The position numbers and the translations under genes were made by a program. Shown here one piece after another: positions 20,517 through 30,730 of a DNA stretch of 64,000 nt (its first letter is position 1; every line of letters begins with the position of its first letter). Source of the stretch: Enterobacter sp. Bisph1 (GTDB lineage: Bacteria; Pseudomonadota; Gammaproteobacteria; Enterobacterales; Enterobacteriaceae); contig NZ_JXAG01000034.1 of the NCBI RefSeq assembly GCF_000814905.1, positions 124,001-188,000 of the forward strand. Reading direction: 5' to 3'. The notes beneath the pieces are model-generated. The model made no database searches. It was given only the letters and a program-made list of their open reading frames with translations, and was not told the DNA's origin.

Positions 20517-20993
20517 TTATTGCAGGCGGAAAAAGCGTCGGCTGTGGGCGGGGACAAACAGCAGGAATAACACCAGCAGATCGGGGAGTTTTTGCATCAT
20601 CAGCGAGTTGAAAATCTCATGGCGGGAACCCCCGGCGATGCTGAATAGCTCAGGGTACCCATAGCCCAACGACGCGGCCCATAGATAGCCGGTAGCGACA
20701 AGCTGAGTGCCAAGATAGAGCCAACGCGCCCAGTTGCGACCCTTGACCACCGAAAAGGCACTGAGAATTTCTGCAAACACCAGCAGCAGGCTGGCAAGAA
20801 ACACCAGCGTCAGGCTCCAGGTTTGCGCGCTGCGCTGCACAAAGTCGAGCAGGCCTCGCCAGCCGAGCAGATTAAACATCATCAATACATCAACGCAGCG
20901 AATGATAATAATGGCGATCGCCGCCACCTGCACCAGTTCCGGCACATTGAGTTTCGCGTGATGGGTAGTTTGCTTGAAGAAGGCCAATCCCAT
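20517..20993 (-). CDS. ybjO: YbjO, inner-membrane protein
   Basis: A 158-residue protein with about four membrane helices ([40 protein letters not shown], a segment around [10 protein letters not shown], and [13 protein letters not shown]). It follows K-12 YbjO (DUF2593) closely and has an AGGATAATC ribosome site. It lies between potI and rlmC, as in K-12. Function unknown. Confidence 0.9.
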   Translation of the reverse strand: MGLAFFKQTTHHAKLNVPELVQVAAIAIIIIRCVDVLMMFNLLGWRGLLDFVQRSAQTWSLTLVFLASLLLVFAEILSAFSVVKGRNWARWLYLGTQLVATGYLWAASLGYGYPELFSIAGGSRHEIFNSLMMQKLPDLLVLFLLFVPAHSRRFFRLQ

Positions 20994-21060
20994 GATTATC
21001 CTGTGAAAAATGCCGCGACAGACGCGGCATCAGCAACACAATTTCACGATTCTAATAACT

Positions 21061-21906
21061 TCAGCTCTGTCTTGCACGCTGGATATCGCGGATCCGCTGT
21101 TTTTCCGCCCGCGCCATTAAATACCAGGCGATAAAACCGACAATCCCCACCACGCCAAGGATCAGCGTCGCCAGTGCGTTAATTTCCGGGTTAACCCCCA
21201 TACGCACGCTGGAGAAGACCAGCATCGGCAAGGTCGTCGCACCTGGCCCGGAGACAAAGCTGGCGATCACCAGGTCATCCAGCGACAGGGTAAAGGCCAG
21301 CAGCCAGCCGGAAACAATCGCTGGCATAATCATCGGCAAGGTAATGACAAAGAACACTTTCAGCGGCGTCGCGCCAAGATCCATTGCCGCCTCTTCGATG
21401 GAACGATCGAGCTCGCGCAGCCGGGACGAGATAACCACCGCGACATAAGCCGTACAGAAGGTGACATGGGCCAGCCAGATGGTCAGCATGCCGCGATCCG
21501 CTGGCCAGCCAATAGCATGACCGAGGGCGACAAACAGCAGCAGCAGAGACAGCCCGGTGATCACATCCGGCATCACTAGCGGTGCGGTAATCATAAAAGC
21601 AAAACCACTGGAGCCACGGAAGCGGCCAAAGCGCACCATTACCACCGCCGCGATGGTGCCCAGCACCGCCGCCATCGTCGCCGCACAGGCGGCAATCGTC
21701 AGGCTGAGTCCCACGGCGCTCATCATGGCGTCGTCACGGAACAGTTCGCCGTACCAGCGCGTCGACCAGCCCGCCCACACCGTTACCAGCCTTGAGCTGT
21801 TAAAGGAGTAAACCACCAGCATCAGCATTGGCGCATAGAGGAAGGTAAAGCCGAGCACGAGGATCAGAATCCGCCACGGCGAGCGCACTACCGGTAAGTT
21901 GCTCAT
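21061..21906 (-). CDS. potI: PotI, putrescine ABC transporter permease
   Basis: A 281-residue inner-membrane permease of the BPD/PotC type with about six helices. The EAA-type loop EEAAMDLGATPLKVFFVITLP is present. Last gene of potFGHI; its ATG overlaps the potH stop by four bases (ATGA). Confidence 0.97.
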   Translation of the reverse strand: MSNLPVVRSPWRILILVLGFTFLYAPMLMLVVYSFNSSRLVTVWAGWSTRWYGELFRDDAMMSAVGLSLTIAACAATMAAVLGTIAAVVMVRFGRFRGSSGFAFMITAPLVMPDVITGLSLLLLFVALGHAIGWPADRGMLTIWLAHVTFCTAYVAVVISSRLRELDRSIEEAAMDLGATPLKVFFVITLPMIMPAIVSGWLLAFTLSLDDLVIASFVSGPGATTLPMLVFSSVRMGVNPEINALATLILGVVGIVGFIAWYLMARAEKQRIRDIQRARQS

Positions 21907-22856
21907 GCGTTATCCTCCCCCTGTTTCTGCTGATGTTTGTGGAACCACATGATCGGTACAATCAGCAACAGCAGCATAATTACCGCCACCGCCGACGCCA
22001 CCGGCCAGTCGCGGTTATTAAAGAACTCCTGCCACAGCACGCGACCAATCATAATGCTGTCCGGCCCACCGAGCAGTTCCGGGATAACAAACTCTCCCAC
22101 CGCCGGGATAAATACCAGCATCGAACCGGCGATAATGCCGCCTTTGGTCAGCGGGACAATAACGCTGAAAAAGGTTTTCAGCGGCCGCGCGCCAAGATCC
22201 AGCGAGGCTTCCACCAGCGAATAATCGATCCGCGTCAGGGCGGTGTAAATCGGCAGCACCATAAACGGCAGATAGGCATAAACAATACCGATGTATACCG
22301 CCAGATTGGTATGTAAAATCGCCAGCGGCTGATCGATTACGCCGAGCCACATCAGAAAGTTATTCAGCACGCCGTTGCTTTTTAAAATCCCCATCCACGC
22401 ATACACGCGGATCAGAAACGAGGTCCACGACGGCAAAATGACCAACAGCAGCAGAATATTTCGCGTTGACGATTTACTGTGCGCCACCGCCCAGGCCAGC
22501 GGATAGCCCAGCAGCAGACAGCAGATTGTCGACACCGCCGCCACCTGTAACGACTGCAGATAGGCTTCAAAATAGAGCGGATCGTCAGTCAGTTGCAGGA
22601 AGTTGCCAATATTGAGCGTTAGGGTCAGCTGGCTGTCTGCCCACTCAATAAGATCCGTGTAGGGCGGGATTTGCCGCGCCATTTCCGCCAGGCTGATTTT
22701 GAACACAATCAAAAACGGCAACAAAAACAGCAGCGTCAGCCAGATATAGGGCAGCGCAATCACCAGCTTGCGCCCGTGGCGCATCTGCATCTGCGCCAGC
22801 CATAAGTTAAAACCGCCCGGTTTTTCGCCGCGGGCCGGTGGCTCAAGTGTACTCAT
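21903..22856 (-). CDS. potH: PotH, putrescine ABC transporter permease
   Basis: A 317-residue permease of the PotB/PotH family, same length as K-12. The N-terminal cytoplasmic stretch (about 30 residues) is followed by IALPYIWLTLLFLLPFLIVF; the ATPase-docking loop is VEASLDLGARPLKTFFSVIVP. It pairs with PotI as the membrane channel. The start lies 9 bases after the potG stop. Confidence 0.97.
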   Translation of the reverse strand: MSTLEPPARGEKPGGFNLWLAQMQMRHGRKLVIALPYIWLTLLFLLPFLIVFKISLAEMARQIPPYTDLIEWADSQLTLTLNIGNFLQLTDDPLYFEAYLQSLQVAAVSTICCLLLGYPLAWAVAHSKSSTRNILLLLVILPSWTSFLIRVYAWMGILKSNGVLNNFLMWLGVIDQPLAILHTNLAVYIGIVYAYLPFMVLPIYTALTRIDYSLVEASLDLGARPLKTFFSVIVPLTKGGIIAGSMLVFIPAVGEFVIPELLGGPDSIMIGRVLWQEFFNNRDWPVASAVAVIMLLLLIVPIMWFHKHQQKQGEDNA

Positions 22857-22865
22857 CGCCGCTCC

Positions 22866-23999
22866 TTAAACCGTCAGCACCACACAACTGTCCGCATCCC
22901 AGCAGAGACGCACTTCATCGCCCCAGGTTGGTGTGCCTTTACGATAGCGATGCGCGTTTTGCAGCTGGGCGCTGATCATCTGCCCACTTTGCAAACGCAC
23001 GTGATAAATAGAGAGGTCGCCGAGATAGGCAATATGCACCACTTCCCCGACCGCAAAGTTGTAGCCATCGGCGGGCGGTTCTTCGCAGAGCATGATTTTT
23101 TCCGGGCGCAGCGCCACATACACCGGCACGTTATCCACCACCGACGCATCGGCATCCACTTTTAACGGATGCACGAGGCCCGGCGAGTCGATAACCAGAC
23201 CGTCCTCCTGACGCTCTTTTAGCAGGCCTTCGAACACATTTACCGAACCGATAAACTCGGCGCTGTAACGCGTGGTCGGATGCTCGTAAATCTCTTCCGG
23301 TTCGCCTATCTGCACAAACTTACCGCGATTCATAATGGCGATACGCCCGGCCATGGTCATCGCCTCTTCCTGGTCGTGGGTGACCATAACGCAGGTAACG
23401 CCCACGCGCTCAAGAATATCCACCACTTCGAGCTGCATACGGTCGCGCAGCTTTTTATCCAGCGCGCCCATCGGCTCATCCAGCAGCAGCAGCTTCGGCC
23501 GTTTCGCCAGGCTGCGCGCCAGCGCCACGCGTTGACGCTGACCGCCGGAAAGCTGATGCGGTTTGCGTTTGGCGAATTCACTCATATGCACCAGGTGCAG
23601 CATCTCCGCTACGCGGCTGGCGATCTCCGCTTTCGGTAATTTGTCCTGCTTCAAACCAAAGGCAATGTTCTGCTCTACCGTCATATGGGGAAATAGGGCA
23701 TAAGACTGGAACATCATATTGATGGGGCGCAGATAAGGCGGGACGTGCGCCAGGTCAACGCCATCGAGCATGATTTGCCCGTGGGTGGGCTGCTCAAAGC
23801 CAGCAAGCATGCGCAGCAAGGTAGATTTACCGCAGCCGGACGCGCCAAGCAGGGCAAAAATTTCACCTTTATAAATGGTCAGGCTGACATCATCAACGGC
23901 GTGCTGACCGTCAAAGGATTTGGTCAGGTTACGAATTTCCAACAGCGGCGTCAGATCCTTGCGGCTCTTCGCCTGTGGGCGGGGAATAGCGTCATTCAC
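22866..23999 (-). CDS. potG: PotG, putrescine ABC transporter ATPase
   Basis: A 377-residue ABC ATPase. Walker A is GASGCGKS, the signature LSGGQRQRVALARSL and Walker B LLLLDEPMGALD; a C-terminal TOBE domain follows, as in PotA/MalK-type ATPases. It drives the PotHI channel. A 139-base spacer with several hairpins separates it from potF upstream. Confidence 0.97.
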   Translation of the reverse strand: MNDAIPRPQAKSRKDLTPLLEIRNLTKSFDGQHAVDDVSLTIYKGEIFALLGASGCGKSTLLRMLAGFEQPTHGQIMLDGVDLAHVPPYLRPINMMFQSYALFPHMTVEQNIAFGLKQDKLPKAEIASRVAEMLHLVHMSEFAKRKPHQLSGGQRQRVALARSLAKRPKLLLLDEPMGALDKKLRDRMQLEVVDILERVGVTCVMVTHDQEEAMTMAGRIAIMNRGKFVQIGEPEEIYEHPTTRYSAEFIGSVNVFEGLLKERQEDGLVIDSPGLVHPLKVDADASVVDNVPVYVALRPEKIMLCEEPPADGYNFAVGEVVHIAYLGDLSIYHVRLQSGQMISAQLQNAHRYRKGTPTWGDEVRLCWDADSCVVLTV

Positions 24000-24056
24000 T
24001 CAAGTGCTCTCCGGCAAAACAGCAACCTGATTCAACGGGTTGTCGTACAAATGACT

Positions 24057-24132
24057 GGACAGAGGTTTATCGCCTCTGTCCATTTTTGGGGCAAGCGCAC
24101 CGCTACGGTGCAGCCTTCTCACCTGTCAGGTG
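24057..24132 (-). promoter_or_regulatory. Three stem-loops in the potF-potG spacer
   Basis: Three inverted repeats lie in a row: GGACAGAGG/CCTCTGTCC (24057-24081), GCACCG/CGGTGC (24097-24111) and CACCT/AGGTG (24120-24132). None is followed by a T-run on the coding (minus) strand. Such hairpins after a binding-protein gene often protect its mRNA so that more PotF than PotGHI is made; that role is inferred. Confidence 0.5.
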
Positions 24133-24138
24133 ATTGAA

Positions 24139-25251
24139 TTATTTGCCGCTTTTTACTTTCGTCCACGCGCGGGTTCTGACGCGGTCGATTTTCGGATCCT
24201 GAACTTTCAGGGTAAACAGTTTGGCGAAGACATCCGGCGGCGGGAAGATAGCCGGGTTATCACGCACTTCTGCGCTGATCAGCGGTACCGAGGCTTTATT
24301 ACCGTTCGCGTAGAATACGTGATCGCTGATATGGGCAATCACATCCGGGCGCATCAGGTAGTTGAGGAATTGATAAGCCTCATCTTTGTTTTTGGCGTCC
24401 GCCGGCATGGCAAAGACATCGAAGAACGCCAGCGCACCCTCTTTCGGAATGGTGTAGCTAACATTCACGCCGTTCTTCGCTTCTTTCGCACGGTTTGCCG
24501 CCTGCCAGACATCCCCTGCCCAGCCGATTGCCACACAGATGTCGCCATTCGCCAGGTCATTGATGTATTGCGAAGAGTGGAAATAACGAATGTTCGGACG
24601 CAGTTTTAACAGCAGGTCGGTTGCGGCCACGCTGTAATCATCCGCTTTACTGCTGTTCGGATCTTTGCCGAGGTAGTTCAGTACGGTGGCAAACACCTCT
24701 TCCGGGGCATCAAGGAACGAAACGCCGCAGCTTTTAAGTTTTTCCAGGTTTTCCGGTTTCAGCACCAGATCCCAGCTGTTCACCGGCGCGTCTTTACCGA
24801 GAGCGGCTTTCACTTTGTCGACGTTATAGCCGATACCGGTTGTTGCCCACAGGTACGGGAACGCGTATTTGTTATCCGGATCGTGCTTAGCAACCATCTT
24901 CAGCACTTCCGGATCGAGATTTTTCCAGTTCGGCAGTTTGCTCTTATCCAAAGGCTGGAATACCCCGGCGGCAAGCTGGCGTTCAAGGAAGCTTGCGGAC
25001 GGAACAACCAGGTCGAAACCGGTACTGCCCGCCATCAGTTTACCTTCCAGCACTTCATTAGAATCAAAGACGTCGTAAACGACTTTAATGCCTGTCTCTT
25101 TTTCAAAATTCGCGACGGTGTCCGGCGCAATATAATCAGACCAGTTATAAACATGCAGTGTCTTTTGTTCGGCTGCGAGCGTGCTGGCAGAGACGGCCAT
25201 CAACGCACCCGCGACAAGACCCGATACCCATTTTTTACTCAAGGCGGTCAT
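24139..25251 (-). CDS. potF: PotF, periplasmic putrescine-binding protein
   Basis: A 370-residue substrate-binding protein, the same length as K-12 PotF. The signal peptide is WVSGLVAGALMAVSASTLAA; the mature part starts EQKTLHVYNWSDYI, the hallmark of the PotD/PotF family. It delivers putrescine to PotHI. First gene of potFGHI. Confidence 0.97.
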   Translation of the reverse strand: MTALSKKWVSGLVAGALMAVSASTLAAEQKTLHVYNWSDYIAPDTVANFEKETGIKVVYDVFDSNEVLEGKLMAGSTGFDLVVPSASFLERQLAAGVFQPLDKSKLPNWKNLDPEVLKMVAKHDPDNKYAFPYLWATTGIGYNVDKVKAALGKDAPVNSWDLVLKPENLEKLKSCGVSFLDAPEEVFATVLNYLGKDPNSSKADDYSVAATDLLLKLRPNIRYFHSSQYINDLANGDICVAIGWAGDVWQAANRAKEAKNGVNVSYTIPKEGALAFFDVFAMPADAKNKDEAYQFLNYLMRPDVIAHISDHVFYANGNKASVPLISAEVRDNPAIFPPPDVFAKLFTLKVQDPKIDRVRTRAWTKVKSGK

Positions 25252-25601
25252 ATCTCATTCCTTCTGGAAAGCTCGTTAACATACGAACCAAATGTACGCA
25301 TTATAAGATATGCAAGAATCATGCATATTTTGTCACTCTGAACAGCTTCGGAGGAGAAAACGCTTCCGGCAGACACCGCAGGCTGTTTTTAAGCAGCGCA
25401 AGAATAACTGTAGCCAGGGTTTGAGGCTATAGGACAGATTAAAAACCGTCTTTTATCAATTTTTTATGCAAAAAATGTCTATCTGATAAGCCGTCAGGGG
25501 AGGAAATGCGGTGAATAATTCTTTAAGGAAAGGTTAAAGGCAGCATAAAAACATTTATTCTGCAGCCGCTATGGCAGCGACTGCGCTAATGCAGCGGCGT
25601 A
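25252..25601. other. Intergenic region potF/ybjN
   Basis: About 350 bases between potF (transcribed leftward from 25251) and the 3' end of ybjN. It must hold the potF promoter. I looked for a sigma-54 promoter (TGGCAC-N5-TTGC) on the minus strand, since potFGHI is nitrogen-linked in E. coli, and saw none with correct spacing. No gene seen. Confidence 0.5.
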
Positions 25602-26081
25602 TCAGTGGAGAAAATTGTGCGTCTCTTCACTCACCATCACCTCTTCTTCGCCTGGCGAAAACAGCAGCTGATGGGCATTGGCTTCCATAATGACCATTGA
25701 GATTTGCTCTTCGCTCTGGCGCATAAACCAGGCGAACTGTTCCGCTGCGATCCCCGGTCCAATGGATAAAGACTGGCAAACTACCAGCTTTGGCAGGTTA
25801 TCGTCCTGAATATCGATAAACGCTTTTACCGTTAAAGAACTGGCGTTAATAGCAGAAAGGTCGGCGGCCAGCGCCAGCAGTGCGGAAGGTTTCACCTCAG
25901 CCATTGCGGTAAACAGCACCACGTCAGTTACAAGGTCGACTTTCGCATCAAACACGCCTTCAAAATTTTGCATGTGCGGCAAGTGCAGCGCCTGGCAGTT
26001 ATCGCACTCGAAAAAGTTGATACCCAGCTCATCCAGCCAGTGACGAAGCGTGTCCAGACCAGGAATGACGAGTGAATCCAT
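25602..26081 (-). CDS. ybjN: YbjN, putative sensory/stress regulator (T3SS-chaperone-like fold)
   Basis: A 159-residue protein equivalent to K-12 YbjN (158 residues), with the conserved start LDTLRHWLDELGINFFECDNCQALHLPHMQN and SEEQISMVIMEANAHQ near the end. In E. coli YbjN affects motility, biofilm and stress responses and is structurally like a secretion chaperone; its mechanism is not known. It lies downstream of rimK on the same strand. Confidence 0.93.
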   Translation of the reverse strand: MDSLVIPGLDTLRHWLDELGINFFECDNCQALHLPHMQNFEGVFDAKVDLVTDVVLFTAMAEVKPSALLALAADLSAINASSLTVKAFIDIQDDNLPKLVVCQSLSIGPGIAAEQFAWFMRQSEEQISMVIMEANAHQLLFSPGEEEVMVSEETHNFLH

Positions 26082-26167
26082 AAGGCAATGCTCTCTTAGC
26101 GAAAAAAAGTGCCCATAGCTTACGCAAAAAGCCAGGCCCGTACCATTTATTACGCAGGAAATTCCTT

Positions 26168-27070
26168 TTAACCGCCGGTTTTAAGGCAAAAACCTGGGGT
26201 CGCCTGGCGCTCAATCCACTGGATCATTCGACCGGCAATATCGATACCGGTGGCATTTTCAATCCCTTCCAGCCCCGGCGATGCGTTAACTTCCATCACC
26301 AGCGGCCCGCGCTCGGCGCGCAGAATATCGACGCCGGCCACATCCAGCCCCAGAGTTTGTGCGGCGGCCAGCGCAATATCGCGCTCGCGCTCGGTGATAT
26401 GCGCCACCAGCGCCTTTCCGCCGCGGTGCAAATTGGAGCGAAAATCCCCCTCTTTCGCTCGCCGTTCAATGGCGGCCACCACTTCATTGCCAACCACCAG
26501 GCAGCGCACATCGGTTCCTTTCGCTTCGGCAATAAACTCCTGTACCAGGATATGCGCGTTAAGGCCGCGAAACGCGTCAATTACGCTCTCCGCCGCCTGT
26601 CGCGTTTCCGCCAGCACCACGCCGATGCCCTGCGTTCCTTCAACCAGTTTCACCACCAGCGGCGCGCCGCCGACCATATCAATCAGATCGCTGGTATCGT
26701 CCGGGGAATGAGCAATGCCGGTAACCGGCAGATCGATGCCCTGACGCGCCAGCAGCTGTAATGAACGCAGCTTGTCGCGGGCGCGGGTAATTGCCACCGA
26801 TTCATTAAGGGGATAACTGCCGAGGATTTCGAACTGGCGCAGGGCGGCGGTGCCGTAGAAGGTGATCGCCGAGCCAATACGCGGGATCACCGCGTCAAAA
26901 TAAGGCAACTGGCGGCCTTTGTAATGAATGGACGAAGCCGCCGGGCTGATATTCATATAACAGGACAGCGGGTCGAGGATCTCAACAAGATGACCGCGCT
27001 GCATCGCTGCTTCGCGCAGGCGTTTACAGGAATAGAGCGTTCCATCCCGGGACAATATGGCTATTTTCAC
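26168..27070 (-). CDS. rimK: RimK, ribosomal protein S6 glutamate ligase
   Basis: A 300-residue ATP-grasp enzyme that adds glutamate residues to the C-terminus of ribosomal protein S6. The start is GTG at 27070, giving [18 protein letters not shown] and the K-12 length. The ATP-grasp core is visible as [19 protein letters not shown], then [21 protein letters not shown] and the metal-binding [13 protein letters not shown]. nfsA lies 72 bases upstream; in K-12 ybjC-nfsA-rimK-ybjN is one operon. Confidence 0.96.
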   Translation of the reverse strand: MKIAILSRDGTLYSCKRLREAAMQRGHLVEILDPLSCYMNISPAASSIHYKGRQLPYFDAVIPRIGSAITFYGTAALRQFEILGSYPLNESVAITRARDKLRSLQLLARQGIDLPVTGIAHSPDDTSDLIDMVGGAPLVVKLVEGTQGIGVVLAETRQAAESVIDAFRGLNAHILVQEFIAEAKGTDVRCLVVGNEVVAAIERRAKEGDFRSNLHRGGKALVAHITERERDIALAAAQTLGLDVAGVDILRAERGPLVMEVNASPGLEGIENATGIDIAGRMIQWIERQATPGFCLKTGG

Positions 27071-27142
27071 CCTGCACCTCTCAAAAAAGACCTGACAAAG
27101 CTGGCGTATCATACACGCGCCAGGGTGCAGGATGAACGGGAA

Positions 27143-27865
27143 TTAGCGTGTTGCCCAGCCTTGTTTATGCAAATAGTCGAGAATAAACGGTCGACTCTCT
27201 TTGATAATGGTGCGGCGAATATGATCGCTCCAGGTATCGCGCCGCGTATTGCTGTCGCGGGTCAGATAGTAGTGGGCTATCTCTTCGTCATATTTTGCCA
27301 GCGCGTTTTCATCCAGCGGCTGGTAGCGGTTTTCATGCACAAGGATTTCTGCCGGCAGACGCGGTTTTTTATCCGGCGTATCCGCAGGCCAACCCAGGCA
27401 TAGACCAAACAGCGGCAGCACATGTTTGGGCACCTGCAACAGCTCGCCGACGGCTTCAATGCTGTTACGGATCCCGCCGATATAGACGCCACCAAGACCC
27501 AGCGATTCCGCCGCGGTAAAGGCGTTTTGCGCCATCAGCGCGGTATCCACCACCCCGAGCAGCAGCTGTTCTGCAAGACCGGGATTCGCCTCGGGGCAAA
27601 TCTGGAAGTTACGCTGGAAATCCGCGCAGAAAACCCAAAACTCCGCAGCCTGCGCCACATGCTGTTGCCCGCCGGTAAGGGTGACAAATTGTTGACGCAG
27701 AGCCGGATCCGTTATGCGGATAATCGAGCTGCATTGCAAAAAGCTGGAGCTGGAGGTCGCCTGCGCGCTGGCGATAATCGCCTCGCGCTGGGCCTGGGTG
27801 ATCGGTTCATTAGTAAAGTGGCGAATAGAGCGGTGAGCGCAAAGCAATTCAATAGTCGGTGTCAT
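27143..27865 (-). CDS. nfsA: NfsA, oxygen-insensitive NADPH nitroreductase
   Basis: A 240-residue FMN flavoenzyme that reduces nitro compounds and quinones with NADPH. HRSIRHFTNEPI and SSSFLQCSSIIRI at the N-terminus and the C-terminus DTWSDHIRRTIIKESRPFILDYLHKQGWATR-like block match K-12 NfsA. The start at 27865 is preferred over an ATG one codon earlier, by length. ybjC, the first gene of the K-12 operon, is absent upstream; grxA follows divergently. Confidence 0.96.
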   Translation of the reverse strand: MTPTIELLCAHRSIRHFTNEPITQAQREAIIASAQATSSSSFLQCSSIIRITDPALRQQFVTLTGGQQHVAQAAEFWVFCADFQRNFQICPEANPGLAEQLLLGVVDTALMAQNAFTAAESLGLGGVYIGGIRNSIEAVGELLQVPKHVLPLFGLCLGWPADTPDKKPRLPAEILVHENRYQPLDENALAKYDEEIAHYYLTRDSNTRRDTWSDHIRRTIIKESRPFILDYLHKQGWATR

Positions 27866-28039
27866 CAATCATCTCCCGAAGAAACAAGACCCACAGTATA
27901 GGCGAAGCTTACCTGCCCGCAGTATTCGGAACTTGCCCTGAAAGGTTACAAAAATTGATGCAACAGGCACAACCTGCTTTCCAATTCCTGCGTCGGCGCT
28001 CAGGATAACCGAAAGTTTCCATCACATTTGGGAGAGAGC

Positions 28040-28300
28040 ATGTTAGCTGTTATTTTCGGTCGTCCCGGCTGTCCGTACTGCGTACGTGCGAAAGCGCTGG
28101 CAGAAAAACTCACCGCCGAGCGTGAAGATTTTAACTATCGTTATGTCGATATTCAGTCGGAAGGTATTACTAAAGCCGATCTGGAGAAAACCATCGGTAA
28201 ACCCGTTGCAACGGTGCCGCAGATTTTTCTCGATCTGCAACATATTGGCGGCTGCACCGATTTTGAAGCGCTGGTGAAAGAGCGCGGTCTGATTGCATAA
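28040..28300 (+). CDS. grxA: Glutaredoxin 1 (GrxA)
   Basis: An 86-residue thioredoxin-fold glutaredoxin. The redox pair is CPYC (Cys11, Cys14), followed by the cis-proline motif TVPQIF and the glutathione-site GGCTDFEAL. It uses glutathione to reduce disulphides, including ribonucleotide reductase. The ATG at 28040 is preceded by GGGAGAGAGC; an upstream in-frame start at 28028 is less likely. In K-12 it is an OxyR target; the 175-base space to nfsA would hold the promoter. Confidence 0.95.
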   Translation: MLAVIFGRPGCPYCVRAKALAEKLTAEREDFNYRYVDIQSEGITKADLEKTIGKPVATVPQIFLDLQHIGGCTDFEALVKERGLIA

Positions 28301-28309
28301 CAGAGTGTT

Positions 28310-28338
28310 ACGCCCTCGAGAAGGGCGTGTTACTTTTT
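28310..28338. terminator. Terminator between grxA and ybjM
   Basis: ACGCCCT/AGGGCGT stem with a 5-base loop, followed 5 bases later by TTTTT on the plus strand. It lies between the grxA stop and the convergent ybjM stop. Confidence 0.55.
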
Positions 28339-28695
28339 ATGCCGCACCAGGCGGCGCACGAACAGATACAGCAGCCCGCCGAAGCCGCACCAAAAAATGG
28401 CGCTTAACAGCCACGCACCTATCTGCCAGTAAGAGTCGACCGTGTTGAGATGCATATGAATCAGCAAATAGCAGAGCGGTGTCGCAAGCCCGGCACCTAA
28501 AAGCGGAACGATGGCTTTGCGACGACGAACGACCGACGCGCCGACGACACCGGGAACGGTAAACAGCAGCAAGCCTAATTCAGGATTACCGGACACGGGT
28601 AGTGCGCCGTTCATATTTACCGCCAGCATGAAACAAACCACAATAAAGAGTAAAGCGCAGCAAATAACGCCGACCCAACTTCGCCTGTTCTTCAA
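28330..28695 (-). CDS. ybjM: YbjM, inner-membrane protein
   Basis: A 121-residue protein with about four helices: WVGVICCALLFIVVCFMLAV at the N-terminus, a central LGLLLFTVPGVVGASVV, a third around LLGAGLATPLCYLLI, and IGAWLLSAIFWCGFGGLLYLFV before the basic tail. The pattern and place (between grxA and ybjL) match K-12 YbjM. Function unknown. Confidence 0.85.
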   Translation of the reverse strand: MKNRRSWVGVICCALLFIVVCFMLAVNMNGALPVSGNPELGLLLFTVPGVVGASVVRRRKAIVPLLGAGLATPLCYLLIHMHLNTVDSYWQIGAWLLSAIFWCGFGGLLYLFVRRLVRHKK

Positions 28696-28979
28696 ACACG
28701 CCTCCTGACTTTTTCTCTTATCGCACTCACAACAAGTTCAAAAGAATGTCCGGACAGATAAAGCGTTGCGGCAATCCTTGCCAGAAAAGCCCCCACCTAA
28801 ATACGCACTTGTCACTAGCCGTTGTAATCTAATGCGATTAAACTAGCGGCCAGTTTTTTGTTTTGTGGGGAGCGGCTGGTGTCGCGCGGCTTTTTTTCCG
28901 ACGCCGGCGCATGTACAAAACATTAGCCCAAATAACCATTTCTTTCAACAGCTTACAAGTAAACAAGAAGTTAGCCTTC

Positions 28980-30665
28980 GTGAATATAAACGTCGCAGAT
29001 TTGTTAAACGGGAATTACATACTGTTATTGTTTGTCGTACTGGCGCTCGGACTATGTCTGGGTAAATTACGCCTGGGTTCAGTACAACTCGGTAATTCCA
29101 TTGGCGTTTTAGTCGTTTCTTTATTATTAGGGCAGCAGCATTTCAGCATTAACACGGATGCACTTAATCTCGGCTTTATGCTGTTTATTTTTTGTGTCGG
29201 CGTTGAAGCAGGACCTAACTTTTTCTCAATATTTTTTCGCGATGGTAAGAATTATCTGATGCTGGCGCTGGTATTAGTCGGCAGCGCCCTGTTGATAGCG
29301 TTAGGCCTTGGCAAACTGTTTGGTTGGGATATTGGTCTGACGGCGGGGATGCTGGCGGGATCGATGACTTCGACGCCGGTACTGGTTGGCGCGGGTGATA
29401 CGCTGCGCCACTCAGGAATGGAGAGCGGGCAACTCGCCAGCGCGCTGCATAATTTAAGCCTCGGTTATGCCCTGACCTACCTGATTGGTCTGGTGAGTTT
29501 GATTTTTGGTGCGCGTTATTTACCCAAATTGCAGCATCAGGATTTGCAGACCAGCGCCCAACAGATCGCCCGCGAACGCGGTCTGGATACCGATGCGCAT
29601 CGCAAAGTTTATCTGCCGGTGATCCGCGCTTATCGCGTTGGGCCGGAACTGGTCGCGTGGGCCGATGGCAAAAATCTGCGCGAGCTGGGTATCTATCGCC
29701 AGACCGGATGCTATATCGAACGTATTCGTCGCAACGGCATTCTCGCCAGCCCCGACGGCGACGCCGTGCTGCAGATGGGCGATGAGATTTCGCTGGTGGG
29801 TTATCCGGATGCGCACGCGCGCCTCGATCCGAGCTTTCGCAACGGTAAAGAGGTGTTCGACCGCGATCTGCTTGATATGCGTATCGTTACGGAAGAAGTG
29901 GTGGTGAAAAACCACAACGTTGTCGGACGCCGTCTGGCGCAGTTAAAGCTCACCGACCACGGCTGCTTCTTAAACCGCGTGATCCGCAGCCAGATCGAAA
30001 TGCCCATCGATGACAACATTGTGCTGAACAAAGGCGATGTGTTGCAGGTCAGCGGTGATGCGCGCCGCGTGAAAACCATCGCCGACCGCATTGGCTTTAT
30101 CTCGATTCACAGCCAGGTTACCGACCTGCTCGCCTTCTGCGCATTTTTTATTGTCGGTCTGATGATCGGTATGATCACCTTCCAGTTCAGCTCCTTCAGT
30201 TTTGGCGTCGGTAATGCCGCCGGTCTGCTGTTCGCCGGGATCATGCTCGGCTTCCTGCGCGCCAACCACCCCACTTTCGGTTATATCCCGCAGGGTGCGC
30301 TGATGATGGTGAAGGAGTTTGGCCTGATGGTATTTATGGCGGGCGTCGGCCTAAGCGCCGGGAGCGGCATCAGCAATGGTCTTGGCGCTGTCGGTGGCCA
30401 GATGCTGATCGCTGGCCTTATCGTTAGCCTGGTGCCGGTATTAATCTGTTTCTTGTTTGGTGCCTACGTGCTGAAAATGAACCGCGCCCTGCTGTTCGGC
30501 GCGATGATGGGTGCCCGCACCTGCGCTCCGGCGATGGAGATTATTAGCGATACGGCGCGCAGCAATATCCCGGCGCTGGGCTATGCGGGCACTTACGCTA
30601 TCGCTAACGTTCTGCTGACGTTGGCAGGGACACTAATCATCATTATCTGGCCGGGACTCGGATAA
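28980..30665 (+). CDS. ybjL: YbjL, AspT/YidE-type putative transporter
   Basis: A 561-residue membrane protein from a GTG start at 28980 ([13 protein letters not shown]), the K-12 length. It has two membrane halves with the aspartate:alanine exchanger (AAE) repeat motifs ([18 protein letters not shown] and [18 protein letters not shown]), and between them two TrkA-C domains (about residues 200-370). The family includes AspT antiporters; the substrate of YbjL is unknown. The frame is open upstream to 28863 without homology. rybB follows 65 bases downstream on the same strand. Confidence 0.94.
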   Translation: MNINVADLLNGNYILLLFVVLALGLCLGKLRLGSVQLGNSIGVLVVSLLLGQQHFSINTDALNLGFMLFIFCVGVEAGPNFFSIFFRDGKNYLMLALVLVGSALLIALGLGKLFGWDIGLTAGMLAGSMTSTPVLVGAGDTLRHSGMESGQLASALHNLSLGYALTYLIGLVSLIFGARYLPKLQHQDLQTSAQQIARERGLDTDAHRKVYLPVIRAYRVGPELVAWADGKNLRELGIYRQTGCYIERIRRNGILASPDGDAVLQMGDEISLVGYPDAHARLDPSFRNGKEVFDRDLLDMRIVTEEVVVKNHNVVGRRLAQLKLTDHGCFLNRVIRSQIEMPIDDNIVLNKGDVLQVSGDARRVKTIADRIGFISIHSQVTDLLAFCAFFIVGLMIGMITFQFSSFSFGVGNAAGLLFAGIMLGFLRANHPTFGYIPQGALMMVKEFGLMVFMAGVGLSAGSGISNGLGAVGGQMLIAGLIVSLVPVLICFLFGAYVLKMNRALLFGAMMGARTCAPAMEIISDTARSNIPALGYAGTYAIANVLLTLAGTLIIIIWPGLG

Positions 30666-30696
30666 GTCTGAAGTTGAAATTATTTCAGATATGCAG

Positions 30697-30725
30697 AGAA
30701 CTTTTTATTGGGGCGTCAGTCATAA
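30697..30725 (+). promoter_or_regulatory. Sigma-E-type promoter of rybB
   Basis: A -35 element AGAACTT (30697-30703) and a -10 element TCATAA (30720-30725) with 16 bases between, matching the RpoE pattern GGAACTT / TCnnA and ending five bases before the rybB start at 30731. RybB is a known RpoE-controlled sRNA in E. coli and Salmonella. Confidence 0.75.
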
Positions 30726-30730
30726 CTAGT

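Noticed and set aside
25252-25601. Sigma-54 promoter for potF
   Set aside because: TGGC and TTGC elements occur on the minus strand but their spacing is wrong (14 bases between GG and GC, not 10).
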